Assembly: GCA_037969175.1 (NCBI GenBank)
Contig: JBBKWX010000109.1
Span: 1-18,966 of the forward strand
Length of the DNA: 18,966 nt
Direction: 5' to 3'
DNA from: JBBKWX01 sp037969175
GTDB lineage: Bacteria > Bacteroidota > Bacteroidia > AKYH767-A > JBBKVM01
Part shown: positions 1-6,762 of the stretch, in pieces
Layout: each line of letters opens with the position of its first letter
Numbering within the stretch: position 1 is the first letter of the stretch
The notes under the pieces: model-generated
The model's database searches: none
What the model saw: only the letters and a program-made list of their open reading frames with translations
What the model was told of the DNA's origin: nothing
Position numbers and translations under genes: made by a program

Positions 1-34
1 GTCTTCAACATGAAATGGCACAAGAAACAGTAAA

Positions 35-499
35 TTACATTTTACTTTCCCGGTCAATATCACGTTTAGCTTCTCTTTCTTTTATGCCTTCACGCTTGTC
101 ATAGGTCTTTTTACCTTTAGCAATTGCGATCTCTAACTTTGCGATACCACGCTCGTTAATATACATGCGTTTAACGATGATGGTTAATCCTTTCTCTTTT
201 GTATTATTTCGGATCTTTTTTATTTCTCGTTTATTAAGCAAGAGTTTTCTTTCACGCATAGGATCATGATTATTATAAGATCCCATTTCATAAATAGCAA
301 TATGAAGATTCTTAACAAATAATTCATTGTCCTTAAAGAAGCAAAAAGCATCTGTTAAGTTTACTTTACCGTCTCGTACCGATTTTATTTCTGTACCCGT
401 CAACATAATTCCTGATTCGAAAGCATCCAGAAAAAGAAAGTCAAATCCTGCTCTTCTGTTTCTTATTTCAGTAACTCGTTTCCCGTCAATTTTTGCCAT
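35..499 (-). CDS. smpB: SsrA-binding protein SmpB
   Basis: SmpB binds tmRNA and brings it to stalled ribosomes for trans-translation in the cytoplasm. At 154 residues this is the usual family length and complete. Visible family hallmarks are the GTEIKSVRDGK segment (residues 35-45), the DPMRERKLLL segment (79-88), the IAIAKGKKTYDKRE segment (124-137), and a basic C-terminal tail (138-154) that in this family folds into the empty mRNA channel. The ATG start lies inside the end of the upstream metal permease gene (14-nt overlap), so it is the last visible member of the metal-uptake operon and probably translationally coupled to it. Identification is firm. The operon placement is what is unusual. 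Confidence 0.97.
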   Translation of the reverse strand: MAKIDGKRVTEIRNRRAGFDFLFLDAFESGIMLTGTEIKSVRDGKVNLTDAFCFFKDNELFVKNLHIAIYEMGSYNNHDPMRERKLLLNKREIKKIRNNTKEKGLTIIVKRMYINERGIAKLEIAIAKGKKTYDKREGIKEREAKRDIDRESKM

Positions 500-1370
500 C
501 TGAAAATTCTTCTGTAAATGCCATTTGAGTCCTTTTTCTCAGAATGGAGTATCCAAAGATAATAAAGAACAGCAGGCCTGCCACACTTGCCATTGCACCC
601 GCAACAGATCCATCAATACTTGCTGCCAAAACATATCCTCCTACAGCTGATAAAAATCCAAATATTGAAGATAACCAGAGCATGGTTTTTAAATTGTTTG
701 TAAGTAAGTATGCAGTTGCGGCCGGTACGATCATGAATGCCACCACAAGTATTGCGCCCACAGATTCAAAAGAAATTACTGTGGTCAATGAAACAAATGA
801 CATCAGTGAAAAATGCCAAAACAATGTAGATATACCCAGAGATTTTGCAAATTCTTCATTGAATGTTGTGATGGACAAACCTCGATATCCAAAATAAATA
901 AATGCGATCGTAAGCAGTAAATTTACTCCCGAGAACCAAACTGCCCTGGGACCTAGAATTAACCCGGAATCTGTATATACCATGTCCAAGGGGACATAGC
1001 TTATCTCTCCATATAAAACACAATCCTGATCGAGGTCAACCTGACCTGCGAAATAAGAGATTAAAATAACTCCAATAGCAAAAAGAGAAGTAAATGAAAT
1101 ACCAATACTGGCATCTGTTTGAAGCCTGGCTTTCTTATGCAGTAATTCAATGACAATTGTAACGAACACTCCTAATGAGGCAGCACCAATTAACATAGGT
1201 AAGCTATCTCGTGAACCTGATATCATGAAAGCCAATACAATGCCCGGTAACACAGCATGAGAAATAGCATCTCCTACCATCGACATTTTTCTCAATACCA
1301 AAAATGAACCTAGTAATCCACATGTAATTGCAATGATCGAACCTGTCAATATGATCCAAAAAGCACTCAT
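486..1370 (-). CDS. Metal ABC transporter permease (ABC-3 family, MntD/TroD/YtgD-like)
   Basis: An inner-membrane permease of the manganese/zinc/iron ABC-3 family, 294 residues, the normal length. The N-terminal half has the family segment LRKMSMVGDAISHAVLPG (residues 26-43), which is close to the matching segment of its sister permease. The middle carries the GQVDLDQDC loop (109-117) typical of the second permease of Mn/Fe-type systems. The rest is a run of hydrophobic helices. It should pair with the upstream permease-repressor protein, the ATPase and the binding lipoprotein. Its start overlaps the end of the upstream permease gene by 4 nt (ATGA) and its end overlaps smpB by 14 nt. Family assignment is firm; the metal (Mn, Fe or Zn) cannot be read from the sequence. 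Confidence 0.93.
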   Translation of the reverse strand: MSAFWIILTGSIIAITCGLLGSFLVLRKMSMVGDAISHAVLPGIVLAFMISGSRDSLPMLIGAASLGVFVTIVIELLHKKARLQTDASIGISFTSLFAIGVILISYFAGQVDLDQDCVLYGEISYVPLDMVYTDSGLILGPRAVWFSGVNLLLTIAFIYFGYRGLSITTFNEEFAKSLGISTLFWHFSLMSFVSLTTVISFESVGAILVVAFMIVPAATAYLLTNNLKTMLWLSSIFGFLSAVGGYVLAASIDGSVAGAMASVAGLLFFIIFGYSILRKRTQMAFTEEFSDGKN

Positions 1371-2674
1371 GGTTTTAGATTTTTTTCATAAGGTATTTTT
1401 CTGGAATGAGGATCCAATTCAGGATGTTGTAATTCCATTTCAAGCATAGCTTCAATTTCAGGTGTGATTATATGTTCAATCGCTTCTGCATCATTGTGAA
1501 CATGATCAGCAGGCATCCGTAGTTTGGTGTTTAAATACAATTCCCATAATCGATGTAGCTTTACGATTCTTGCTCCTGCTCGGAAACCTTCATCAGTTAT
1601 TAACCATTCATTATCCTGATGCAGAACCAATTTGTCTCGTCTTAGTTTTTTAAGCATTCCAAGTACATCTTTGTTATTAGTTTTAATATCCAATGATAAC
1701 TTTTTTGAAGTATAAGAATTTCTCGACTCCGCCGAATTTTCAGATAAGTGATAAAACCGTTTAAGAATATTTTCCCTTAAGATCTTTCTTTGATTCCTGA
1801 CCTGTAAAAACACCCGGGCCAATATCCCTTTACCGGGAGCTATCAAAATAGAAATCAGTGTTAACATGGTTAGTGCGATAACGATCCATGGACCGGTTGG
1901 CATGGCAGGAGCTACAAAAGATACCAGAGAACCTATCAGGCCTGAAACTGCTCCAAAAAACATGGCGATCACTGACAAATAGAACAAATTATGAGTCCAG
2001 AATCGTGCTCCTGCTGCCGGAGTTATTAATAAAGCAGCCATGAGAACAACACCAACAGCTTGTATGCCTACAGCAACTGCCAAAACAGTTATTGTAGATA
2101 AGGTCAGTTCAAGAAATCTAACCGGAAGACCAATAGTGGCTGCATAATCAGCATTGAATGACAATAACTTGAATTCTTTGAAAAATGCAATTACAACCAG
2201 AATCAAAATAAATGTAACAGTTCCAAATATCTTCACATCATCCGGTTGCATAGAAGCAGCCTTGCCAAAAAGAAACTTATCAAGCCCTGATTGGGCTGCA
2301 TTACCTGAATGTTGGATTGAAGTAAGAAGCAGTATCCCAAATCCGAAAAATACACTCAACACCAATCCGATTGCAGCATCGCTCTTGATCTTTGAATGCT
2401 TAGTTATCAGGTCAATAAGTATCAAAGAGATCCAACCTGTAACTATCGCTCCAAGCAGAAGCCACAACGGGTCTTTGCTTCCACTTACGATAAATGCCAG
2501 ACATATTCCCGGAAGAATACTATGCGCAATTGCATCTCCAACAAGTGATCTTTTTCTAAGAAATGAAAAGACCCCAACCAAAGCTGAACCTGCTCCCAGT
2601 ATCATGGTTCCCGATACTACAAAACGTACATTTGGATCCGAAAAACTAAAAAATTGAATGATTTGATCAAGCAT
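1367..2674 (-). CDS. Metal ABC permease fused to a DtxR-like metalloregulator domain (YtgCR-like)
   Basis: A two-part protein of 435 residues, about 140 longer than a plain permease. Residues 1 to about 285 are an ABC-3 membrane permease with the FLRKRSLVGDAIAHSILPG family segment (38-56). After the last hydrophobic helix (about 262-280) and a short basic linker comes a DtxR-type module (293-435): a winged helix with its recognition-helix region at about 332-345, then the metal-binding and dimerisation region. Metal-ligand positions of the DtxR/MntR family are present as H374, E378, H393, E397, E400 and H401. Unlike the free regulator of the same operon, it has no C-terminal FeoA/SH3-like domain. 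The layout matches chlamydial YtgCR, whose C-terminal part is released by cleavage as a repressor; release here is inference. A GTG codon at residue 288 is the only near-linker conventional start candidate, with no supporting Shine-Dalgarno sequence seen. Confidence 0.92.
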   Translation of the reverse strand: MLDQIIQFFSFSDPNVRFVVSGTMILGAGSALVGVFSFLRKRSLVGDAIAHSILPGICLAFIVSGSKDPLWLLLGAIVTGWISLILIDLITKHSKIKSDAAIGLVLSVFFGFGILLLTSIQHSGNAAQSGLDKFLFGKAASMQPDDVKIFGTVTFILILVVIAFFKEFKLLSFNADYAATIGLPVRFLELTLSTITVLAVAVGIQAVGVVLMAALLITPAAGARFWTHNLFYLSVIAMFFGAVSGLIGSLVSFVAPAMPTGPWIVIALTMLTLISILIAPGKGILARVFLQVRNQRKILRENILKRFYHLSENSAESRNSYTSKKLSLDIKTNNKDVLGMLKKLRRDKLVLHQDNEWLITDEGFRAGARIVKLHRLWELYLNTKLRMPADHVHNDAEAIEHIITPEIEAMLEMELQHPELDPHSRKIPYEKNLKP

Positions 2675-3464
2675 TTTTATTTTCCCTTATCGGAAATTCT
2701 TCCTGTTGAACAAGTTCAGTGATACGACTCAATAAAGTTAATTTCCCACCATAAGCTTCCTGAAGCAATTCCGGAATAAAAACATCCTCTTTACTACCGG
2801 ATGCAACAAGCCGCGTGTTTAGCAAAACGATCCAATCAAAATATTGCTTGGCTGTTTCAAGATCATGATGAACAACTACTACCGTTTTACCAGCAATTTT
2901 CATTGAACTTAAAAGATCCAGGATGGAAGATTCTGTAGCAGCATCAACACCCACAAAAGGCTCATCCATGATATATAGATCAGCATCCTGCGCTAAAGAT
3001 CGTGCAATGAAAACACGTTGTTGCTGACCACCACTTAATTGACTTATCTGTCTGTTTGCGAAATTTGACATGCCAACTCTTTCCAGTGCTTCCAATGCTT
3101 TTTGTTTGTCTTTCGAATTAAGACCCCTCAAAAGATTACCGGGTCTGTATCTTCCCATCAATACAACATCCAGGGCTGAAGCAGGGAAATCCCAATCCAC
3201 GGATTCACGCTGAGGAACATAACTCACCCTGCTTCTTACTTTATCCAATTCTTCCCCAAATACTTTCACATATCCGCTAGCCGGCTTCAAAAGCCCCATC
3301 AGCGCTTTTAATAAGGTTGTTTTTCCTGATCCATTGGGTCCTATCACTCCAATCAGACTTCCTTGAGGTAAAGTAAAATCTATATTCCATAAAACAGGCT
3401 TCCTGTTATAACTAACAGTTAGATTATGTGCTTCAATGCAGGGATCCGAAACGTGTCTTATCAT
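2667..3464 (-). CDS. Metal ABC transporter ATP-binding protein (MntB/TroB/YtgB-like)
   Basis: The cytoplasmic ATPase that powers the metal importer, 265 residues and complete. Motifs in order are Walker A GPNGSGKTT (42-50), Q-loop Gln85 within YVPQR, signature LSGGQ (143-147), Walker B LYIMDE (163-168) with catalytic Glu168, D-loop near 173, and the switch histidine His200. The segment after the Q-loop (SVDWDFPASALDVVLMGRY) is typical of Mn/Fe/Zn ABC-3 systems. It overlaps the binding-protein gene by 4 nt and the permease-repressor gene by 8 nt, so the subunits are probably made in a coupled way. Function as a metal-importer ATPase is firm from both motifs and neighbours. Confidence 0.95.
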   Translation of the reverse strand: MIRHVSDPCIEAHNLTVSYNRKPVLWNIDFTLPQGSLIGVIGPNGSGKTTLLKALMGLLKPASGYVKVFGEELDKVRSRVSYVPQRESVDWDFPASALDVVLMGRYRPGNLLRGLNSKDKQKALEALERVGMSNFANRQISQLSGGQQQRVFIARSLAQDADLYIMDEPFVGVDAATESSILDLLSSMKIAGKTVVVVHHDLETAKQYFDWIVLLNTRLVASGSKEDVFIPELLQEAYGGKLTLLSRITELVQQEEFPIRENKNA

Positions 3465-4378
3465 TTTAAAGCCGAAATAATTGTGTCAATATTCTTTTTG
3501 TACATTCCAATGTATGTTCCTTCAGGAGTATTCGCTGCACCTAATGCATCTGAAAATAATGTACCACCGATCACCACAGAATGACCTTTTCTGGAACAGC
3601 CTTCAATGACAGCCTCAAGATTCCTGGGTGGTACTGAACTTTCAACAAATAGAGCTTTGATCTTTTTCTCAGTTATATAATCGACAAGCTCGGTTATATC
3701 TTGTAAACCAAACTCAGACACCGTGGATATTCCTTGTAATCCCCGGACTTCAAATTTGTACCTGTGTCCAAAGTAATAGAATGCATCATGAGCGGTTATC
3801 AATATTCTTTGTTCAACAGGAATTATAGACAGCTCTGATTCTACATTAATATTTAGCTCAACCAATTGATTGGCATATTCATTAGCTCTGCTTTGAAAAT
3901 AGGCTGAATCGTTTGGATTTAACTTCTGAAGGTTAGTTGCAATGATTTTCGTTGTCTTAGCCCACAAAAGAGGATCAAACCAAACATGAGGATCAAATGC
4001 ATCTTTAAATTGAGGACTATTTCTTAGCTCTGATATTGGAATTGCATCTGTAACTGCAACAACTGATCTTCTTTTCTCCAATCTTTCCAAAACATCCACC
4101 ATTTTTCCTTCAAGATGAAGTCCATTATAAAAAATGATATCCGCCTTTTCCAGTTTTTCCAGATCACCATGTGTTGTTTTATACAAATGCGGATCAACGC
4201 CTGCGCCCATCAATGAAATAACGTTGGCTTTATCACCAGCAATGAAAGTTACCATGTCACCTATGATTCCCGTTGTACATACAATTTGCAATGTATTGGT
4301 TCTCTGTTTTTCACCAGGATCACATGCTGTGAATAATAATAAGACACTTAGGATATATAGAATAGCGACCCGCTTCAT
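3461..4378 (-). CDS. TroA/YtgA-like metal-binding lipoprotein of the ABC importer
   Basis: The extracytoplasmic metal receptor of the importer, 305 residues. It begins with a hydrophobic signal segment ending in a lipobox-like FTAC, so Cys19 is the likely lipid anchor. The four cluster A-I metal-ligand positions are His64 (VDPHLY), His131 (DPHVWFDP), His197 (TAHDAF) and Asp277 (LFSDALG). Three His plus Asp is the TroA/YtgA pattern; Mn-specific PsaA-type proteins have Glu at the third position. A long His/Asp-rich loop typical of zinc-specific ZnuA is absent. The GLQGISTVSEFG segment (213-224) is also characteristic of the TroA group. The gene overlaps its regulator by 4 nt and the ATPase by 4 nt. 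Whether Mn, Fe or Zn is the main cargo stays open. Confidence 0.93.
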   Translation of the reverse strand: MKRVAILYILSVLLLFTACDPGEKQRTNTLQIVCTTGIIGDMVTFIAGDKANVISLMGAGVDPHLYKTTHGDLEKLEKADIIFYNGLHLEGKMVDVLERLEKRRSVVAVTDAIPISELRNSPQFKDAFDPHVWFDPLLWAKTTKIIATNLQKLNPNDSAYFQSRANEYANQLVELNINVESELSIIPVEQRILITAHDAFYYFGHRYKFEVRGLQGISTVSEFGLQDITELVDYITEKKIKALFVESSVPPRNLEAVIEGCSRKGHSVVIGGTLFSDALGAANTPEGTYIGMYKKNIDTIISALK

Positions 4379-5040
4379 TTTTTTATTCTTTTAACATAAA
4401 GATTACTACAAACCTGTTCACTCAGAGTAAATGGTTCATTATTGTTAATGGCTACTTTTTTTGATCTGTCATATTCTATATGTTCTATTACTTTGATCAC
4501 AGCCCCTAATTCAACTTTTAACCCGGTGAGATATTGAAGAAATGATGAAGAATGGTCCTTTACACCGATAACCTGTGCAAGTTCATTTTTCACTAACTCA
4601 TCCAGAACAAGCTCTTTTCGACTTGGGATGTTACCGGCTTTATCTGGAATTGGGTCACCATGGGGATCAAAATTTGGATTTCCCAGAAATTCATCAAGCC
4701 TGTCGATCAATTCATCGGAATGAATGTGTTCCAATTGTTCAGCAATATCATGTACCTGATCCCAACCGAATTTCAATTGCTGAACCAAGAATGTCTCCCA
4801 TAACCTATGCTTTCTCACGACCCGAATAGCCACTTTCTTTCCTTTGGCACTTAGGTTTACTCCTTGATATTTCCTGTAATTGATAAGTTTTTTTTCGGAT
4901 AATTTTTTAAGCATATCAGTCACAGATGCCGGTTTTGAATTCAAGGCTTCTGCCAAAGAATTGGTTGAGACACCAATTTTCTCATTCGTATCCAGCTTAT
5001 AGATAGCTTTTAAATAATTTTCTTCAGCTAATGTATTCAC
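4375..5040 (-). CDS. DtxR/MntR-family metal-dependent transcriptional regulator
   Basis: A cytoplasmic metal-sensing repressor, 221 residues, with three parts: winged helix (1-75; recognition helix near 37-48), metal-binding/dimerisation domain (about 76-140), and a FeoA/SH3-like C-terminal domain (about 148-221). Ligand positions are H78, E82, H97, E101, E104 and H105. Glu101 stands where DtxR has Cys102, as in manganese regulators, but position 8 in the first helix is Asn rather than the Asp or Met of MntR or DtxR, so the preferred metal is uncertain. The start is GTG; the nearest upstream ATG is in another frame. It heads the metal-uptake operon, overlapping the binding-protein gene by 4 nt, and probably represses it through the operator candidate at 5073-5088. 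Confidence 0.93.
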   Translation of the reverse strand: MNTLAEENYLKAIYKLDTNEKIGVSTNSLAEALNSKPASVTDMLKKLSEKKLINYRKYQGVNLSAKGKKVAIRVVRKHRLWETFLVQQLKFGWDQVHDIAEQLEHIHSDELIDRLDEFLGNPNFDPHGDPIPDKAGNIPSRKELVLDELVKNELAQVIGVKDHSSSFLQYLTGLKVELGAVIKVIEHIEYDRSKKVAINNNEPFTLSEQVCSNLYVKRIKK

Positions 5041-5056
5041 ATCAATATTATTTATG

Positions 5057-5088
5057 CAAATATAAATATATTTTTAGATAAGCCTAAA
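5057..5088 (-). promoter_or_regulatory. Promoter of the metal-uptake operon
   Basis: On the minus strand the sequence TATATTTG (5064 down to 5057) exactly fits the Bacteroidota -7 consensus TAnnTTTG. A TTTAG, close to the -33 TTTG/TTG element, lies 19 nt upstream (5088 to 5084). The predicted start of transcription is only about 10 to 13 nt before the GTG start of the regulator gene. The operator candidate covers the -33 side and spacer, as expected for a repressor. Based on consensus match only. Confidence 0.5.
5073..5088. promoter_or_regulatory. Candidate DtxR-family operator
   Basis: The 16-nt sequence TTTAGATAAGCCTAAA has perfect 5-nt inverted arms (TTTAG/CTAAA) around a 6-nt centre. Its outer arms resemble the TTAGG...CCTAA type of DtxR/IdeR boxes, with imperfect symmetry in the middle. 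It lies in the 83-nt divergent gap between the regulator gene and pyrD and overlaps the operon promoter. Which of the two DtxR-type modules of the operon binds it, if either, cannot be said. Confidence 0.45.
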
Positions 5089-5110
5089 TATTATCTCCAA
5101 ATATTAAACT

Positions 5111-5118
5111 TACCTTTG
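5111..5118 (+). promoter_or_regulatory. Candidate -7 box of the pyrD promoter
   Basis: TACCTTTG is an exact TAnnTTTG match ending 5 nt before the pyrD ATG, so transcription would start at or within a few bases of the start codon, giving an almost leaderless mRNA. No clear TTG lies at the expected -33 distance, which weakens the call. Confidence 0.4.
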
Positions 5119-5123
5119 CTATT

Positions 5124-6173
5124 ATGTATAAGCTAATACGTCCGATACTTTTTAGTTTTGATCCTGAAATCATCCATCATTTAGTAATGAGATGGATGAA
5201 AGTTCTGATCAGGATTCCTTTTGTTAAGTTGATTTTAGGGAAAGCATATGGGGTAAACAAAGAATTCGCACCTACAGAATTATTTGGACTAAAATTCAAA
5301 AACAGGGTTGGACTTGCTGCAGGTTTTGACAAGGATGCTAAGGCAATTGATTTTATGCAGAATCTGGGTTTTGGTTTTTTAGAAATTGGAACTGTTACCC
5401 CCTTGCCGCAGGAAGGTAATCCTAAACCCAGGCTATTTCGATTACCGGCTGACAATGCATTAATAAATAGAATGGGCTTTAATAGCGATGGGTTGCAGAC
5501 TATTGTTCATAGACTCAGGAAAACTCCGCCAAAGAATATGATACTTGGTGGAAATATTGGAAAGAACAAGAATACATCTAATGAAAATGCTGTTGATGAC
5601 TATTTGAAAGGATTCAATGCTTTAAAAGGATTAGTAGACTATTTCGTGATCAATATTAGTTCGCCAAATACTCCTGGTTTAAGAGAGTTGCAGGAAAAAG
5701 AACCACTCAAGAAGTTATTGAATGCGTTGCAACAAGAAAATGATCTGCTTGAAACCCGTATTCCAATATTATTAAAGATCAGCCCGGATCTTACTCTTAG
5801 TCAGCTGGATGATGTTATTGAAGTAGTTTTACTTGCAAAGTTGGATGGAATAATTGCCTCCAATACAACATTAGACAGGGCAGGGCTAAAAACTAAATCA
5901 TCTATGGTTGAAGAAATTGGGGCAGGAGGCTTAAGTGGGAAACCTTTATTATATAGATCTACTGAAGTAATTCGTTATATCAGAACAAAAACAGGAAAAA
6001 AATTCCCAATCATTGCTTCAGGGGGAATTATGACTGCCAATGATGCTATCGAAAAAATTAATGCAGGAGCTGATCTGATTCAAATTTATACAGGCTTTGT
6101 TTACAGTGGTCCAAATTTGATAAAAAATATAAATCAGCGTTTTGAAAATGAAAAACAAACATTGTTCAATTGA
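5124..6173 (+). CDS. pyrD: Dihydroorotate dehydrogenase (quinone), class 2
   Basis: The FMN enzyme that oxidises dihydroorotate to orotate in pyrimidine synthesis and passes electrons to membrane quinone; 349 residues, full length. The N-terminal 45 residues form the amphipathic helical region that marks class 2, membrane-associated enzymes. The barrel follows: GLAAGFDKDA (63-72), EIGTVTPLPQEGNPKPR (87-103), NRMGFN (115-120), NISSPNTPGLR (177-187) with Ser180 at the catalytic base position of class 2 enzymes, ISPDL (219-223), and the phosphate-binding ASGGI (298-302). It is divergent from the metal-uptake operon and shares an 83-nt gap that contains a DtxR-type operator candidate. Its 3' end contains the promoter of the next gene. 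Confidence 0.97.
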   Translation: MYKLIRPILFSFDPEIIHHLVMRWMKVLIRIPFVKLILGKAYGVNKEFAPTELFGLKFKNRVGLAAGFDKDAKAIDFMQNLGFGFLEIGTVTPLPQEGNPKPRLFRLPADNALINRMGFNSDGLQTIVHRLRKTPPKNMILGGNIGKNKNTSNENAVDDYLKGFNALKGLVDYFVINISSPNTPGLRELQEKEPLKKLLNALQQENDLLETRIPILLKISPDLTLSQLDDVIEVVLLAKLDGIIASNTTLDRAGLKTKSSMVEEIGAGGLSGKPLLYRSTEVIRYIRTKTGKKFPIIASGGIMTANDAIEKINAGADLIQIYTGFVYSGPNLIKNINQRFENEKQTLFN

Positions 6174-6192
6174 ACGAATTGCTGTAAATTTG
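6162..6192 (+). promoter_or_regulatory. Promoter of the DUF4920 gene, with a perfect 12-nt palindrome
   Basis: TTG (6162-6164), a 20-nt spacer, then TAAATTTG (6185-6192): both elements and the spacing fit the Bacteroidota sigma consensus. Transcription would begin about 10 nt before the ATG at 6208. The perfect palindrome GTTCAATTGAAC (6164-6175) starts in the -33 element and fills the spacer, a good place for an operator. It also covers the pyrD stop codon. Confidence 0.55.
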
Positions 6193-6207
6193 TAAAAACA
6201 AAAAAAG

Positions 6208-6693
6208 ATGATACATAAATTTCTTACTATTTGCATAGTTACAGCTAGTTTTGCTGCTAGTGCCCAAGAGAAACCTCAGGCTGAATCGCTACAAGGAGGT
6301 TCAGAGAATATATTTGTTGGTGAAAGAATCGATCCTTCCGGAGCAATGGATGTAGCGACGCTTTCTAAAAAAATGGGAAGTGCCAAAGAAATGGAAGCTA
6401 CTGTTGTTGGTACTGTAGTTGAAGTTTGCCAGAAAAAAGGATGTTGGATGACCCTTCAAAATGGTGATGGAAATACTATGCGGGTAACATTCAAAGATTA
6501 TGCGTTTTTCATGCCTAAAGATATAAGTGGTAAAAAGGTGATGATATCTGGAATTGCTGCTATGGAAACAACCGAAGTTGATGAGTTAAGACATTATGCT
6601 GAAGATGGCGGCAAATCTAAAGAAGAAATTGAAAAGATTGTTGATCCTAAACATGAACTTACTTTTGAGGCAAAAGGTGTTATTATCTACTAA
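6208..6693 (+). CDS. Exported DUF4920 domain protein
   Basis: A 161-residue protein with a signal peptide (residues 1-19, likely cut after ASA before Gln20), so periplasmic or envelope-located. The body matches the DUF4920 family of Bacteroidota, a small beta-rich (OB-like) fold whose best-conserved stretch is VVEVCQKKGCWM (residues 70-81) with two cysteines five residues apart, followed by MRVTFKDYAFFMP. The biochemical role of the family is unknown; the two cysteines could bind metal or form a disulfide, which is inference. It has its own promoter inside pyrD and is closed by a strong terminator, so it is a single-gene unit. Confidence 0.85.
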   Translation: MIHKFLTICIVTASFAASAQEKPQAESLQGGSENIFVGERIDPSGAMDVATLSKKMGSAKEMEATVVGTVVEVCQKKGCWMTLQNGDGNTMRVTFKDYAFFMPKDISGKKVMISGIAAMETTEVDELRHYAEDGGKSKEEIEKIVDPKHELTFEAKGVIIY

Positions 6694-6710
6694 GAATTAA
6701 AAACTTAATT

Positions 6711-6745
6711 AGCTCCTGGATCTATTTGATTCCGGAGCTTTTTTT
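6711..6745 (+). terminator. Rho-independent terminator after the DUF4920 gene
   Basis: AGCTCC (6711-6716) pairs with GGAGCT (6734-6739), and the stem continues as GGA with TCC across a one-base bulge. It is followed at once by a run of seven T. It lies 18 nt after the stop codon. Confidence 0.85.
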
Positions 6746-6762
6746 ATAAATAGATATTTATT

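Noticed and set aside
1..33. A plus-strand reading frame (VFNMKWHKKQ, stop at 31-33) that could be the tail of a convergent gene
   Set aside because: Only ten codons are visible and another frame is also open here; nothing identifies a gene.
544..897. Plus-strand frame of 117 codons opposite the second permease
   Set aside because: Antisense shadow of a well-supported permease gene; no recognisable family.
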